DNA from: Sphingomonadaceae bacterium
GTDB taxonomy: Bacteria > Pseudomonadota > Alphaproteobacteria > Sphingomonadales > Sphingomonadaceae
DNA: 64,000 nucleotides
Direction: 5' to 3'
Assembly (NCBI GenBank): GCA_024236155.1
Contig: JACKLA010000004.1
Location: forward strand, 62,001 to 126,000
Shown here: positions 54,879-63,379 of the stretch, piece by piece
How positions within the stretch are numbered: position 1 is the stretch's first letter
Layout of the letters: every line of letters starts with the position of its first letter
Made by a program: the position numbers and the translations under genes
Notes under the pieces: model-generated
Told to the model about the DNA's origin: nothing
Seen by the model: the letters and a program-made list of their open reading frames with translations, nothing else
Databases searched by the model: none

Positions 54879-55546
54879 CCAAACTCGCAATCGATATCTG
54901 GTCCGATGTGATGTGCCCGTGGTGCGTGATCGGCTGGGGCAATTTGCAAAAAGGGCTCAAGCTGGTCGAAGGCGAGATCGAGGCGGAAATCCGCTGGCAT
55001 GCGTTCGAACTCAATCCCGATATGCCGCCGGAAGGGGAGGATCACACCTCCCACATTGCGCGCAAATACGGGCGCACGCGGGAAGAGGCGCTGGCGGTGC
55101 AGGGCCGGATGCGCGAGGCGGCGTCCGCCGCTGGCGTTTCGTTAGGCTACGAGGGTGATGAACCCGCGCCACCGGCGATGATGTGGAACACATTTGAGGC
55201 GCACAAGCTGCTCGCATGGGCGCTGGCGGTCTATGGTCCGGCGGCGCAGACCGAACTCAAGCTCGCGCTGTTCACCGCCCATTTCAACGATCGCCGCCGG
55301 GTCGGTGAGCGCACGGTGTTGCTCGATATTGTCGAGGAAATCGGCCTCGACCGCGACGCTGCCGAAGCTGCTCTCGACGATGCGGCGCTTGCGCAGCATG
55401 TGCGCGGCGACCAGCAGCAGGCCTATGACGCCAATATCACCGGCGTTCCGGCAATGGTGATCGAAGGCAAGTTCCTCATCCCCGGCGCGCAGCCACCCGA
55501 AACCTATGCCAATGTGTTGCGACGGGTAGCGGAGAAGGTCGGCTAA
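54875..55546 (+). CDS. DsbA-family (FrnE-like) cytoplasmic thiol oxidoreductase
   Basis: The 223-residue protein has no signal peptide, so it works in the cytoplasm. The thioredoxin motif CPWC is in IDIWSDVMCPWCVIG, the FrnE/2-hydroxychromene isomerase-like signature. The helical insert follows, and the cis-proline is in GVPAMVIEGKFLIPGAQPPE. Homologues help maintain redox balance under stress. It is coupled to nudC by an ATGA overlap. The stop meets DUF1489 with a four-base overlap. Confidence 0.9.
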   Translation: MTKLAIDIWSDVMCPWCVIGWGNLQKGLKLVEGEIEAEIRWHAFELNPDMPPEGEDHTSHIARKYGRTREEALAVQGRMREAASAAGVSLGYEGDEPAPPAMMWNTFEAHKLLAWALAVYGPAAQTELKLALFTAHFNDRRRVGERTVLLDIVEEIGLDRDAAEAALDDAALAQHVRGDQQQAYDANITGVPAMVIEGKFLIPGAQPPETYANVLRRVAEKVG

Positions 55547-55923
55547 ACCAGCCCCAGCTTGCCCAGTTCTTTCGCCATGCTGGCCGGCATCATGTCGCCC
55601 AGGTCCTCTCCTTCGGCCAGATCGCGCGGGGCCTTGTCGGCGGTGAGATAGCGCCAACCCTGATGCGCCCGTTTGGGCAGCGGGTGGGTGCGGACCAGTA
55701 CCGGCTCGAGATTGATGTGCCAGCGCCCGTCATCGGTCTTGCTGAAGCCGAGGATACGGCTGCGCGCCACCAGCGCATGATCGAGGATCCAGTAGAGCGA
55801 TCCGCCCACCATCTCTTCATGCCGCTTGGGAAGATAGCGCGTCGTCAGCCTGATTTTCTTGCGGTTTTCATACCATCCCGCAAGGTCGGACCAGCTCTTC
55901 GCACCGAAGGCGATCTTGGTCAT
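55543..55923 (-). CDS. DUF1489 family protein
   Basis: The 126-residue protein matches DUF1489, an uncharacterised alphaproteobacterial family. The TRYLPKRHEEMVGGSLYWILDHALVARSRILGF core and the WRYL motif are visible. The ATG at 55923 gives the usual MTKIAFG start; one eight codons earlier lacks support. No membrane or signal segment was seen. Function unknown. Confidence 0.87.
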   Translation of the reverse strand: MTKIAFGAKSWSDLAGWYENRKKIRLTTRYLPKRHEEMVGGSLYWILDHALVARSRILGFSKTDDGRWHINLEPVLVRTHPLPKRAHQGWRYLTADKAPRDLAEGEDLGDMMPASMAKELGKLGLV

Positions 55924-55977
55924 GTGGAGGGGTGACTGGTCCGGCATGGTGCCGAGATAGCGATTATCCCGCGCGGC

Positions 55978-57435
55978 TCAACCCGCCAGCCCCGCCAGCA
56001 CGGCAAGGCCAAGGAAAGCGAAGAAGCCCATGCTGTCGGTGATCATGGTCACGAACACCGAACTGGCGACCGCCGGATCCTGATCCAGCCGTTCGAACAC
56101 CACCGGCACGGCCACGCCCGCCAGCCCGGCGGTCACGACATTGATCACCATCGCCGCTGCAATCACCGCACCCAGCAGGGGTGAGAAGATCAGCGCGGTC
56201 GCCACGCCGACCAGCACCGCCACCGTCGCGCCATTGAGCAGCGCGACACGGAATTCGCGCCACAGGATGCGGGTGGTGTTGGCTTCGGTCAGCTGGTTCA
56301 TCGCGATGGCTCGCACGGCCACCGCCATTGTCTGCGTCCCCGCATTGCCGCCGATGCTGGCGACAATCGGCATCAGCACGGCCAGCGCGACCAGCTTTTC
56401 GATCGCCGCACCGAACATCCAGATGATCGTACTGCCGAACAATGCCGTGCCGAGGTTCGCCACCAGCCAGCGCACACGCGCGGCATAGGCCTCGCGGATC
56501 GGCTCGTTAATGTCGCCTTCGCCTGCGCCGGACAGCAGCATGGCGTCTTCCTGCGCCTCTTCGGAGATGATGTGGACGACGTCATCGACCGTCATCTGCC
56601 CGACCAGCCGCCCGCTTTCATCCACTACCGCAGCACTGATCAGCCCGTATTTCTGGAACATGAGCGCGACCTCTTCCTGGTCGAGCATGTCGGGAATCAG
56701 CGTCTGGTCGCGCTTCATCACATCGGTCAGCGCGATATTGCGCGGGGTGGTGAGCACCCAGCTCAATGCGCAGGTGCCGACCGGATGATGCTTGTGGTCG
56801 ACCACGAAGACTTCAAAGAACTCCGCCCCCTGATCACCCCCGCTCTCACCACGCTCGCGCAGGTAATCGATCAAATCGCCGACTGTCAGGTGCTCCGGGA
56901 CCGCGACGAATTCGCGGCTCATCAGGCGCCCGGCGGTTTCTTCCGGGTAGGCGAGCGCGCTTTCGATCGCGACGCGGTCTTCATCGTCGAGTTCGGCGAG
57001 GACGGCCTGCTGTTCTTCCTCGTCGAGATCCTCGATCAGTTGGACCGCGTCGTCGGTTTCCAGCTGTTCGGCGATGGCGGCGACCGCATCTGCGGGCAGC
57101 GCCTCCATCATTTCCTCGCGCACGAAGTCGTTGAGTTCGGCGATCACTTCCGACCCCATCAGGTCGGTGATGGCGGCAGCAAAACCGGCACGTTCGTCAC
57201 GCTCGAACAGTTCGATCAGGTCGGCGATATCGGCAGGGTGGAGGGGTTCGACGAGGTCGTAGACCTTGCCCTGGTCGCCTTCCTCGAGTGCATCGCGCAC
57301 CTGCCGCACGAAGTCCGCCTTGAGCGTGTTTTCCTCGTCCAGCCGTTCGTCGTCGATCCGGTCGTCCGGGCGCGCAACATCCTCCGCCAGATGCGGATCG
57401 GTTTCGACCAGAGCTTCGTCGAGCGGTTCGTTCAT
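55978..57435 (-). CDS. mgtE: Magnesium transporter MgtE
   Basis: The 485-residue inner-membrane channel has an acidic N-terminal domain of helical repeats (DLVEPLHPADIADLIELF, typical of MgtE), two CBS domains at about 170-300 and five membrane helices from about 320. The pore region includes GNAGTQTMAVAVRAIA. The acidic cytosolic part senses Mg2+ and closes the channel when it is plentiful. No M-box-type leader was recognised upstream. Confidence 0.95.
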   Translation of the reverse strand: MNEPLDEALVETDPHLAEDVARPDDRIDDERLDEENTLKADFVRQVRDALEEGDQGKVYDLVEPLHPADIADLIELFERDERAGFAAAITDLMGSEVIAELNDFVREEMMEALPADAVAAIAEQLETDDAVQLIEDLDEEEQQAVLAELDDEDRVAIESALAYPEETAGRLMSREFVAVPEHLTVGDLIDYLRERGESGGDQGAEFFEVFVVDHKHHPVGTCALSWVLTTPRNIALTDVMKRDQTLIPDMLDQEEVALMFQKYGLISAAVVDESGRLVGQMTVDDVVHIISEEAQEDAMLLSGAGEGDINEPIREAYAARVRWLVANLGTALFGSTIIWMFGAAIEKLVALAVLMPIVASIGGNAGTQTMAVAVRAIAMNQLTEANTTRILWREFRVALLNGATVAVLVGVATALIFSPLLGAVIAAAMVINVVTAGLAGVAVPVVFERLDQDPAVASSVFVTMITDSMGFFAFLGLAVLAGLAG

Positions 57436-57573
57436 CCGGCTGCTTCCCTCGGTTGCCGCTCTAGGCGAGGGGAGGCGAAAAGCAAGCGCGGCTTCGGATG
57501 GCGGCGCCGCTGCGGGGTGACATTGGCGATGTGGCCTCTATATCGAGGCGCAACACCCAATCAGGAGATTCCC

Positions 57574-58035
57574 ATGGCCGATACGCTTACCTTCACCCTC
57601 GACACCGGCAACGGAGAAGGCGGCGACGTCGTCATCAAGCTGCGCCCCGACCTTGCGCCGGGCCATGTCGCACGCATCACCGAACTGGCCAATGAAGGCT
57701 TTTACGACGGGATCAAGTTCCACCGTGTGATCCCCGGTTTCATGGCGCAGGGCGGTTGCCCCAACGGCACAGGCATGGGCGGTAGCGACAAGCCGGACCT
57801 GAAGGCCGAATTCAACGCCGAACCGCATGTCCGTGGCACCTGCTCGATGGCGCGCACCGCCGTGCCGGACAGCGCCAACAGCCAGTTTTTCATCTGCTTC
57901 GACGATGCCCATTTCCTCGATGGCCAGTACACCGTGTGGGGTCAGGTCGAGAGCGGCATGGAACATGTCGACGCGCTGCCCAAGGGCGAACCGCCGCGCG
58001 AACCGGGCAAAATTGTGAAAGCAACGATTTCCTGA
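57574..58035 (+). CDS. Cyclophilin-type peptidyl-prolyl isomerase
   Basis: The 153-residue enzyme speeds cis-trans isomerisation of proline bonds. The active-site Arg is in FHRVIPGFMAQGG, followed by NSQFFICFDDAHFLDGQYTVWGQV. No signal peptide is present, so it is cytoplasmic (PpiB-like). The ATG at 57574 follows AGGAG. Sequence and length fit the short bacterial class. Confidence 0.95.
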   Translation: MADTLTFTLDTGNGEGGDVVIKLRPDLAPGHVARITELANEGFYDGIKFHRVIPGFMAQGGCPNGTGMGGSDKPDLKAEFNAEPHVRGTCSMARTAVPDSANSQFFICFDDAHFLDGQYTVWGQVESGMEHVDALPKGEPPREPGKIVKATIS

Positions 58036-58053
58036 TTTGTCGGGCAAGGGGTG

Positions 58054-58980
58054 ATGAAACGCTTGGCTGCAGTTGTGGCGCTGCCGCTCCTGCTGGCTGG
58101 CTGCATCACCCCCTTGCCCGACCTTATGCAGAGTCGCGCGCCCTGTCGGGATGAGCCGGGCGGGTGGTGCGATTTCGTGCGTGAGGCGGCGGTGGAGAGC
58201 TACGCCTATGCCATGCTCAGCTCCAACGCCTATCTCGACGACGATGCATACGCTGCGCTGCCCAAGGCGTTCGTGCGGCGCGAGGCGGCGGATAATGACG
58301 GGACGGGGCTGGCCTATCTCGTGTTCGACCGCTTCGAGGTGAAGCATGGCGAACGCGGCAGGCTCGCTGCGCGGGTGATCGCCTTTCGCGGGACCGAATT
58401 CGGACCGTTCAACGATATATTCTCCGGCTCGCTCGGTGATGCGCAGCGCGAGGGTGCGGGCAAGGTCTATGCTGCCGAACGCGCATTGCTCGATGCAGAG
58501 GGGCATGCCGATGTACCGATAGAGGTGACCGGCCATTCGCTGGGTGGTGCGCTGGCAACGCAGATTTCGATCGAAAACCCCGATGTGCGCGCCATCGTGT
58601 TCAACACCTCGCCCTTCTTCAACGGCGATCCGATGATGTACGACACCAATCGGCTGGCGATCTCCGAGCGGGGGGAATTCCTGCGCCTGCTGCGCCGCTA
58701 CAAGACGATTCCTGCCGCGCGCGAAGTGGTCATCAACTGCAATCCCTCATCCTCCGCTGGTAGCAAGCACAGCATTCGCGCGCTGGGCGATTGCCTGATG
58801 TGGATCGCCGCATATGAGGATAGCGAGGCACTGGGGCTGCTAGGCAAGGATGACGAGCCGGTGGTGAAGCCTGAGGTCGAATGCGGCGACAAGGACAAGG
58901 TGCATCCCGGCTATCAATCCTATCTCGTCAAGCCGGGTGAGACAGTGCCGCCCTGCATCCACGCGGCGCGCCCCGACTAG
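58054..58980 (+). CDS. Lipase class 3-like lipoprotein
   Basis: The protein of about 308 residues has a lipoprotein signal with lipobox LLAGC (Cys near 17). An alpha/beta hydrolase core contains the nucleophile elbow GHSLGGALATQ, preceded by the VIAFRGTE motif typical of class 3 lipases. A catalytic Asp/His pair is probably present near VINCNPSSSAGSKHSI but could not be fixed. Substrate unknown; glycerolipid hydrolysis is the family activity. It follows the cyclophilin gene by 18 bases, and its stop overlaps the convergent gene. Confidence 0.85.
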   Translation: MKRLAAVVALPLLLAGCITPLPDLMQSRAPCRDEPGGWCDFVREAAVESYAYAMLSSNAYLDDDAYAALPKAFVRREAADNDGTGLAYLVFDRFEVKHGERGRLAARVIAFRGTEFGPFNDIFSGSLGDAQREGAGKVYAAERALLDAEGHADVPIEVTGHSLGGALATQISIENPDVRAIVFNTSPFFNGDPMMYDTNRLAISERGEFLRLLRRYKTIPAAREVVINCNPSSSAGSKHSIRALGDCLMWIAAYEDSEALGLLGKDDEPVVKPEVECGDKDKVHPGYQSYLVKPGETVPPCIHAARPD

Positions 58981-59510
58981 GCGCCGGGCTGTGCCACGCG
59001 TGACAGGGTGAGGGTGCTTTCCTCGCCTGCGCCTTCTGGTCCCCAATAGGTTTCCGCGCGCGATACGGTGCCGTCGGTGTTTATCCGCAGCGACAGGTCG
59101 TGCTGGTAGGATTCCCCTTCCTCAAGATCGGTCGCATCGCGGAAAGTAAAGCGCAGCGTTCCGTCTTCACCGGTCGTGGCAGCAAGGCGTGGCTGGTTGC
59201 CCTGGGGGCAATAATGCGTCGCAAGCAGTGCATCGCCATCGGTGTGATAGACGGTGAGCGAATGCATGCGTTCGCCGACCATCCATTTCTCGAGGATCAC
59301 GGTGCCGCGCGCGGTCGGCTCGAACACGATCTTCAGTGCGCCCTGTTCCTTGACATCCCATTCGCCGACAAGGGCGGATATGCTCTCGAACTGGCTGGCG
59401 GCTGCGCGCACTTCCGGTTCCGGGGCAGTTGTGTGGGCGGCCGTGCTGCCCGCGCCGAGAAACAGTACTGCCAAAGCCGCTGCGCGGGGCAGCGCATTGC
59501 GAAACGTCAT
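58977..59510 (-). CDS. Exported beta-rich protein of unknown function
   Basis: The 177-residue protein has a signal peptide (about 1-25, ending AAHTTA). The mature chain looks like a small beta-barrel with GEWDVKEQGALKIVFEPTARGTVILEKWMVG. It resembles DUF1579/lipocalin-type secreted proteins, without a firm match. It lies 19 bases before the LysR gene end in the same direction. Function unknown. Confidence 0.7.
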   Translation of the reverse strand: MTFRNALPRAAALAVLFLGAGSTAAHTTAPEPEVRAAASQFESISALVGEWDVKEQGALKIVFEPTARGTVILEKWMVGERMHSLTVYHTDGDALLATHYCPQGNQPRLAATTGEDGTLRFTFRDATDLEEGESYQHDLSLRINTDGTVSRAETYWGPEGAGEESTLTLSRVAQPGA

Positions 59511-59529
59511 TTCAATTCTCCCAGGCTGC

Positions 59530-60414
59530 CTAGAGCCCTGCGCGGACCAGCCAGTCGTGGAACAGGCGCACCGGGCGGCTTTCGAGCGCGGTGGGCTTGC
59601 AGATGAACCAGTAGCTGTAGGGGCTTTCGACCTCGATATTGTAGAGCTGCGCCAGCCGGTTATCGGCGGCACGTTTCATGTGGTCATCATGCATGATCGC
59701 AATGCCCAGGCCCTGCGCGGCGGCTTCGAGCATCAGTTGCCCTGAATCGTAATGGTCGATGGCTGCGGGTTCGAGGTCGGCGAGGTCGATCTCGCGCTTC
59801 CAGGCTTCGAAGCTTTCGGGCAGCTCGTTATGGATCAGGAAGGTCTGCTTGCCGAGCAATTCACGGTCGGGCGTGTCACCCAGCTTCTCCGCCATCGGGC
59901 GATTGCAGATTGCATGGACCATATTGTGGTCGAGCCGCACGGCATGAAAGCCCGATGCGGGGCCGCGGGAGAGGATGATCGCTGCGTCGAGCGTATCGCC
60001 CACCCGGTCCTCCAGATGCGGGCCGGTGTCGATATCGATATGCAGCAGCGGATGCCGCTCGCGCAGTTCGGCAAGGTGCGGGAACAGCCGCTGGCTGCCG
60101 AACAGCGGCAGCACGCCGAGATGCAGCCGCAGCAGCGACATGTTCTCCGAATGGTTCTCGATCGCCATCGCCAGCGCCTCGAGATGCGGGAATACCGCAT
60201 CGTGGAACGCCTGCCCTTCGTCGGTCAGTGCCATCGCCTGCCGCGCGCGGGTAAACAGCTTCTTGCCGGTGAAGTCTTCCAGATTGGCGATCCGGCGAGA
60301 CAGTGCCGACGGGCTGAGCCCCAGCTCTTCCGCCGCTGCACGGGCCGAGCCAAGACGAACCGTCCGCATGAATGCCTCAAGGGCGCGAAGGGGGGGGAGC
60401 CGACGAGTCGCCAT
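59530..60414 (-). CDS. LysR family regulator, GcvA-type
   Basis: The 294-residue regulator has an N-terminal helix-turn-helix (RAAAEELGLSPSALSRRIANLED) like GcvA. A co-inducer-binding domain follows, with a DxxxGQLMLEAAAQGLGIAI region. It lies upstream of the exported protein at 58977 on the same strand, so it might control it. The effector is unknown. Confidence 0.92.
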   Translation of the reverse strand: MATRRLPPLRALEAFMRTVRLGSARAAAEELGLSPSALSRRIANLEDFTGKKLFTRARQAMALTDEGQAFHDAVFPHLEALAMAIENHSENMSLLRLHLGVLPLFGSQRLFPHLAELRERHPLLHIDIDTGPHLEDRVGDTLDAAIILSRGPASGFHAVRLDHNMVHAICNRPMAEKLGDTPDRELLGKQTFLIHNELPESFEAWKREIDLADLEPAAIDHYDSGQLMLEAAAQGLGIAIMHDDHMKRAADNRLAQLYNIEVESPYSYWFICKPTALESRPVRLFHDWLVRAGL

Positions 60415-60484
60415 GATTGTCGTTCCTAGCAGGCCGCTGCGCGTTTGTTGCGAAAAATCGAATTATTCGACCAAAGGATGAGGA

Positions 60485-61393
60485 TTATGCATCCTCACTC
60501 GCAACAGGCTTGTGCAGCCGCAGGCGCTTGACGCGGGTCTTGTCCGCCGCCGTGACCTCGATTTTCCACCCGCTGGGATGTTCGACCACGGTGCCGACAG
60601 GCGGGATCTGTTCGGCCAGGATGAAGGTGAGGCCGCCCAGCGTATCGACCGATTCCTCGACTTCGGCGAGGCGCGGGTCGATCTGTTCGGCCACATCCTC
60701 CAGCTCGGCGCGCGCGTCGCAATCCCACATGCCGTCACCGATCGGGGTTATCAGCTCTTCGGGCAGGTCGTCATGCTCATCCTCGATCTCGCCGACGATT
60801 TCCTCGACCAGATCCTCGATGGTTATGATCCCGTCAGTGCCGGAGAACTCGTCGACCACTATGGCAAGATGCGTGCGGCGGCTGCGCATATCGGCCAGCA
60901 CATCGAGCGCGCCGCGCGCCTGCGGCACATAAAGCGGCTGGCGCATCAGCGTGGTCCAGTCCGAGGGTGGGGTTTTTCGTTCCGCGAGATAGGGGAACAC
61001 ATCCTTGATGTGGATCATCCCGATCACCCGGTCCAGTTCATCGCGATAGACCGGCATGCGCGAATGGCCGTTCTCGCTGAAGCTGCGCACCAGCTCATCC
61101 CAGCTGATCGTTGCCTCGACCGCGATGATCTCGCCGCGCGGGATCGCCACATCGTCTGCGTCGTGTTCGCTGAAGTGGAGCAGGTTGCGCAGCATCTGGC
61201 GTTCGACCGGCGAAAGATCGCCTGCCGCCGGGGCATCATTGCCCGACGATTCGTCTTCCTCGTGCTCGTCGATGGCGTCTTCGAGCTGTTCGCGCAGCGA
61301 CCGATCGCGCTGCGGATCGAACAGGCGTTTCACTGCGGCCAGCAGGCCGCTGCTACTCTCCGCATCTCCTGCGGATTGGTCCGGGTCGGGCAT
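60485..61393 (-). CDS. corC: CBS/CorC_HlyC domain protein (CorC-like)
   Basis: The 302-residue cytoplasmic protein has two CBS domains (about 75-195; VAIPRGEIIAVEA, then THLAIVVDEFSGTDGIITIEDLVEEIVGEIEDE) and the C-terminal CorC_HlyC domain. The gene order ybeY-corC is typical, and CorC is linked to Mg2+/Co2+ homeostasis. The start at 61393 (MPDPDQSAG) is the conserved one. A neighbouring apolipoprotein transferase gene, often found after corC, is absent here. Confidence 0.9.
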   Translation of the reverse strand: MPDPDQSAGDAESSSGLLAAVKRLFDPQRDRSLREQLEDAIDEHEEDESSGNDAPAAGDLSPVERQMLRNLLHFSEHDADDVAIPRGEIIAVEATISWDELVRSFSENGHSRMPVYRDELDRVIGMIHIKDVFPYLAERKTPPSDWTTLMRQPLYVPQARGALDVLADMRSRRTHLAIVVDEFSGTDGIITIEDLVEEIVGEIEDEHDDLPEELITPIGDGMWDCDARAELEDVAEQIDPRLAEVEESVDTLGGLTFILAEQIPPVGTVVEHPSGWKIEVTAADKTRVKRLRLHKPVASEDA

Positions 61394-61428
61394 GGCCCCT
61401 GTTGTGCTCCTCACAAGTTGCGCTCTTC

Positions 61429-61917
61429 TTAAGAGTCGACCCCATATGGGTCTGCAACGTGCATTTTGGCAAGCGCCTCGATTTCGAGTGCTTCCATTGC
61501 CTCGGCGTCTTCGGTCGAAATTTCGTGATCGTGGCCCGCCAGGTGGAGCAGGCCGTGGACCAGCAGATGCGCCGCATGGTGATCGAGCGGGATGCCCTTT
61601 TCAGCCGCCTCGCGCGCGCAAGTCTCATGGGCGAGGGCAAGGTCGCCGAGCATTTCCGGCGGCCCATCGGGTGCCAGCGCGAGCAATTCCTTGCGCGCCA
61701 GCATGGGGAAGGAAAGCACATTGGTCGGCTTGTCCTTGCCCCTCCATTCGCGGTTGAGCGCGTGGATTTCCTCATCCACGGTGAACAGCAGGCTCGCCAC
61801 CAGCCGCCTATTCGCAAGTTCGGGCGCAACCGCAATGGTGGCATCGACGGCGCGCGTGGCAAGCTCTTCCCACTCACCCTCCGGCCAGCCTTCCACATCG
61901 ATATCCAGCTGGATCAC
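61429..61917 (-). CDS. ybeY: Endoribonuclease YbeY (16S rRNA maturation)
   Basis: The 162-residue zinc endonuclease carries the HGLLHLAGHDH motif that binds the metal. It works on the 3' end of 16S rRNA and in ribosome quality control. A GTG at 61917, preceded by GGGAAGAG, gives the normal IQLDIDVEGW start. The longer reading from 61965 starts inside a dispersed repeat and is unlikely. phoH is not found upstream, unlike the usual order. Confidence 0.93.
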   Translation of the reverse strand: MIQLDIDVEGWPEGEWEELATRAVDATIAVAPELANRRLVASLLFTVDEEIHALNREWRGKDKPTNVLSFPMLARKELLALAPDGPPEMLGDLALAHETCAREAAEKGIPLDHHAAHLLVHGLLHLAGHDHEISTEDAEAMEALEIEALAKMHVADPYGVDS

Positions 61918-61941
61918 ACCGCTCTTCCCGCACTGCCACCG

Positions 61942-61970
61942 GGGCAAGTGGAGCACATGGAACACTGTCC
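61942..61970. repeat. Dispersed 29-bp repeat, copy 2
   Basis: The block matches 26604-26632 in 26 of 29 bases in the same orientation and includes TGGAACACTGTCC. Here it lies just upstream of ybeY, which is read from the opposite strand. Confidence 0.7.
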
Positions 61971-62356
61971 AGATGCGAAACGGACTCCTGCCGCTGCCCG
62001 GCCTGCAAGGTGGATCGGATGATGATGCGGCAGCGTGTCCATGGACCGCCCTCTAGCGCGGCAGGGGCAGTGTAGGAAAGGATCAATGGTGTTCGCACAG
62101 TCCCGCGCAGCGCCGTTCCACAGCTGGCCCGGCCGCGGCGCTGGCTCAAACCACCCCTTCTGTGCAACAAGTCACCGCAAAGCGCCGTCCCCGCAGCAGG
62201 CAGGCTGGAACAGTCGCGGCAGATTTTACGTTCACTGCCCTGTTCGTCATTCTCGATTGTCACCGGGGGCAAGCAAGGCAGCAGGCGAAACGCCGCGCAG
62301 CCGGACGAATTGCCGCGTTTCCGCAAGGGGCGCAGCCAAGTTTAAGGAGTATTGAA
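61971..62356. other. Intergenic stretch between ybeY and the OmpA-family gene
   Basis: These 386 bases hold no convincing gene on either strand. Their 3' end carries AAGGAG (62344-62349), which serves the OmpA-family start. Promoters for both divergent genes should be here, but none was clear enough to place. Confidence 0.5.
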
Positions 62357-63238
62357 ATGCGTACCATGAACCTGAAGCCCAAGGCCTTGTTGCTGGCCGG
62401 TGCAGTGGCACTTGCCGCACCGGTGAGCCTTTCTGCCCAGACGCAGGAGGGTTATGACAGCGAGTATATGACCACGGTCTATGGCTCGCTTCCTGCCGAC
62501 CTGTCGGACCTGCCCGAAGGGCCGGAGATCGAAGGCTTCATCTCGGCGCGCAAGGGCAGCATGATGCAGGTCACCAGCGCAGGCGGGACGCAGACCGTGG
62601 TGATGGTCAGCCCCGGGACCGAAATCAAATCGAGCGGCGGCTTCCTCGGCCTCAGCCGTGCTTCGCTCGATAAGGATTCGCTGCTCAACGGCCTGCCGGT
62701 GACGGTGAAGACCGTACAATGGGGCGATGGCTATATCGCCAGCCAGGTTCGGCTGAAGAGCAAGGATCTCAAGACCGCTGCAATGATCCGCAACGGCACC
62801 GAACAGGGCTTTGCCGAACAGACCGCCGCCACCGAGGCGCTGCGCGGACGGGTTGCCGATATCGACAATTACAACATCAAGGGCGTCACCAACGTCTATT
62901 TCGATACCGGAAAATACAACCTTTCGGGCAACGCGCAGACCGAACTGTGCGGCGCTGCCCAGCAGGCGAGCGCAATGGACAACGCGCTGCTGCTGGTCGT
63001 CGGCTATACCGACAGCACGGGCAGCTACGAGATCAACCAGGAACTGAGCGAAAAGCGTGCAGAGCGGGTGGTCAACTACCTCCAGCAGCAGTGCGGCTGG
63101 AAGCCCTACCGCATGCTGACCCCGACCGGCATGGCCGAATCCGATCCGGCAGCGGACAACAGTACCGACTGGGGCAAGCAGCAGAACCGCCGCGTGGCGG
63201 TGAACATCCTCGTCAGCAAGGCTGTCGACGGGATGTAA
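62357..63238 (+). CDS. OmpA family outer-envelope protein
   Basis: The 293-residue exported protein has a signal peptide (about 1-27, ending SLSAQ). A middle beta domain resembles DUF5666-like folds (about 50-135). The C-terminal OmpA-like domain at about 170-290 (NVYFDTGKYNLSG, VVGYTDSTGSYEINQ, SEKRAERVVNYL, QQNRRVAVNIL) would bind peptidoglycan. Two Cys (in ELCGAA and QQCGW) may form a disulfide. A good ribosome binding site and a strong terminator suggest a well-expressed single-gene unit. Confidence 0.92.
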   Translation: MRTMNLKPKALLLAGAVALAAPVSLSAQTQEGYDSEYMTTVYGSLPADLSDLPEGPEIEGFISARKGSMMQVTSAGGTQTVVMVSPGTEIKSSGGFLGLSRASLDKDSLLNGLPVTVKTVQWGDGYIASQVRLKSKDLKTAAMIRNGTEQGFAEQTAATEALRGRVADIDNYNIKGVTNVYFDTGKYNLSGNAQTELCGAAQQASAMDNALLLVVGYTDSTGSYEINQELSEKRAERVVNYLQQQCGWKPYRMLTPTGMAESDPAADNSTDWGKQQNRRVAVNILVSKAVDGM

Positions 63239-63267
63239 GGCACTCGATTACGAACAACTAGGAAAGT

Positions 63268-63290
63268 GGCGGGCTTCGGTCCGCCCTTTT
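63268..63290 (+). terminator. Rho-independent terminator after the OmpA-family gene
   Basis: GGCGG (63268-63272) pairs with CCGCC (63281-63285) around a TTCG-containing loop. It is followed by a C and four Ts, 30 bases after the stop codon. Confidence 0.75.
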
Positions 63291-63379
63291 CGGCTGAACG
63301 AGCGGCCCTGACTTCGCTTGCGGGTTCGCCGCAAATGTAAGGCTTGCAGTTTTGCGGTCTGGCGCAGATTGCAGTGGGC

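Noticed and set aside
57436..57573. Magnesium riboswitch before mgtE
   Set aside because: The 138-base gap shows no M-box-like set of conserved stems, and part of it serves the divergent cyclophilin gene.
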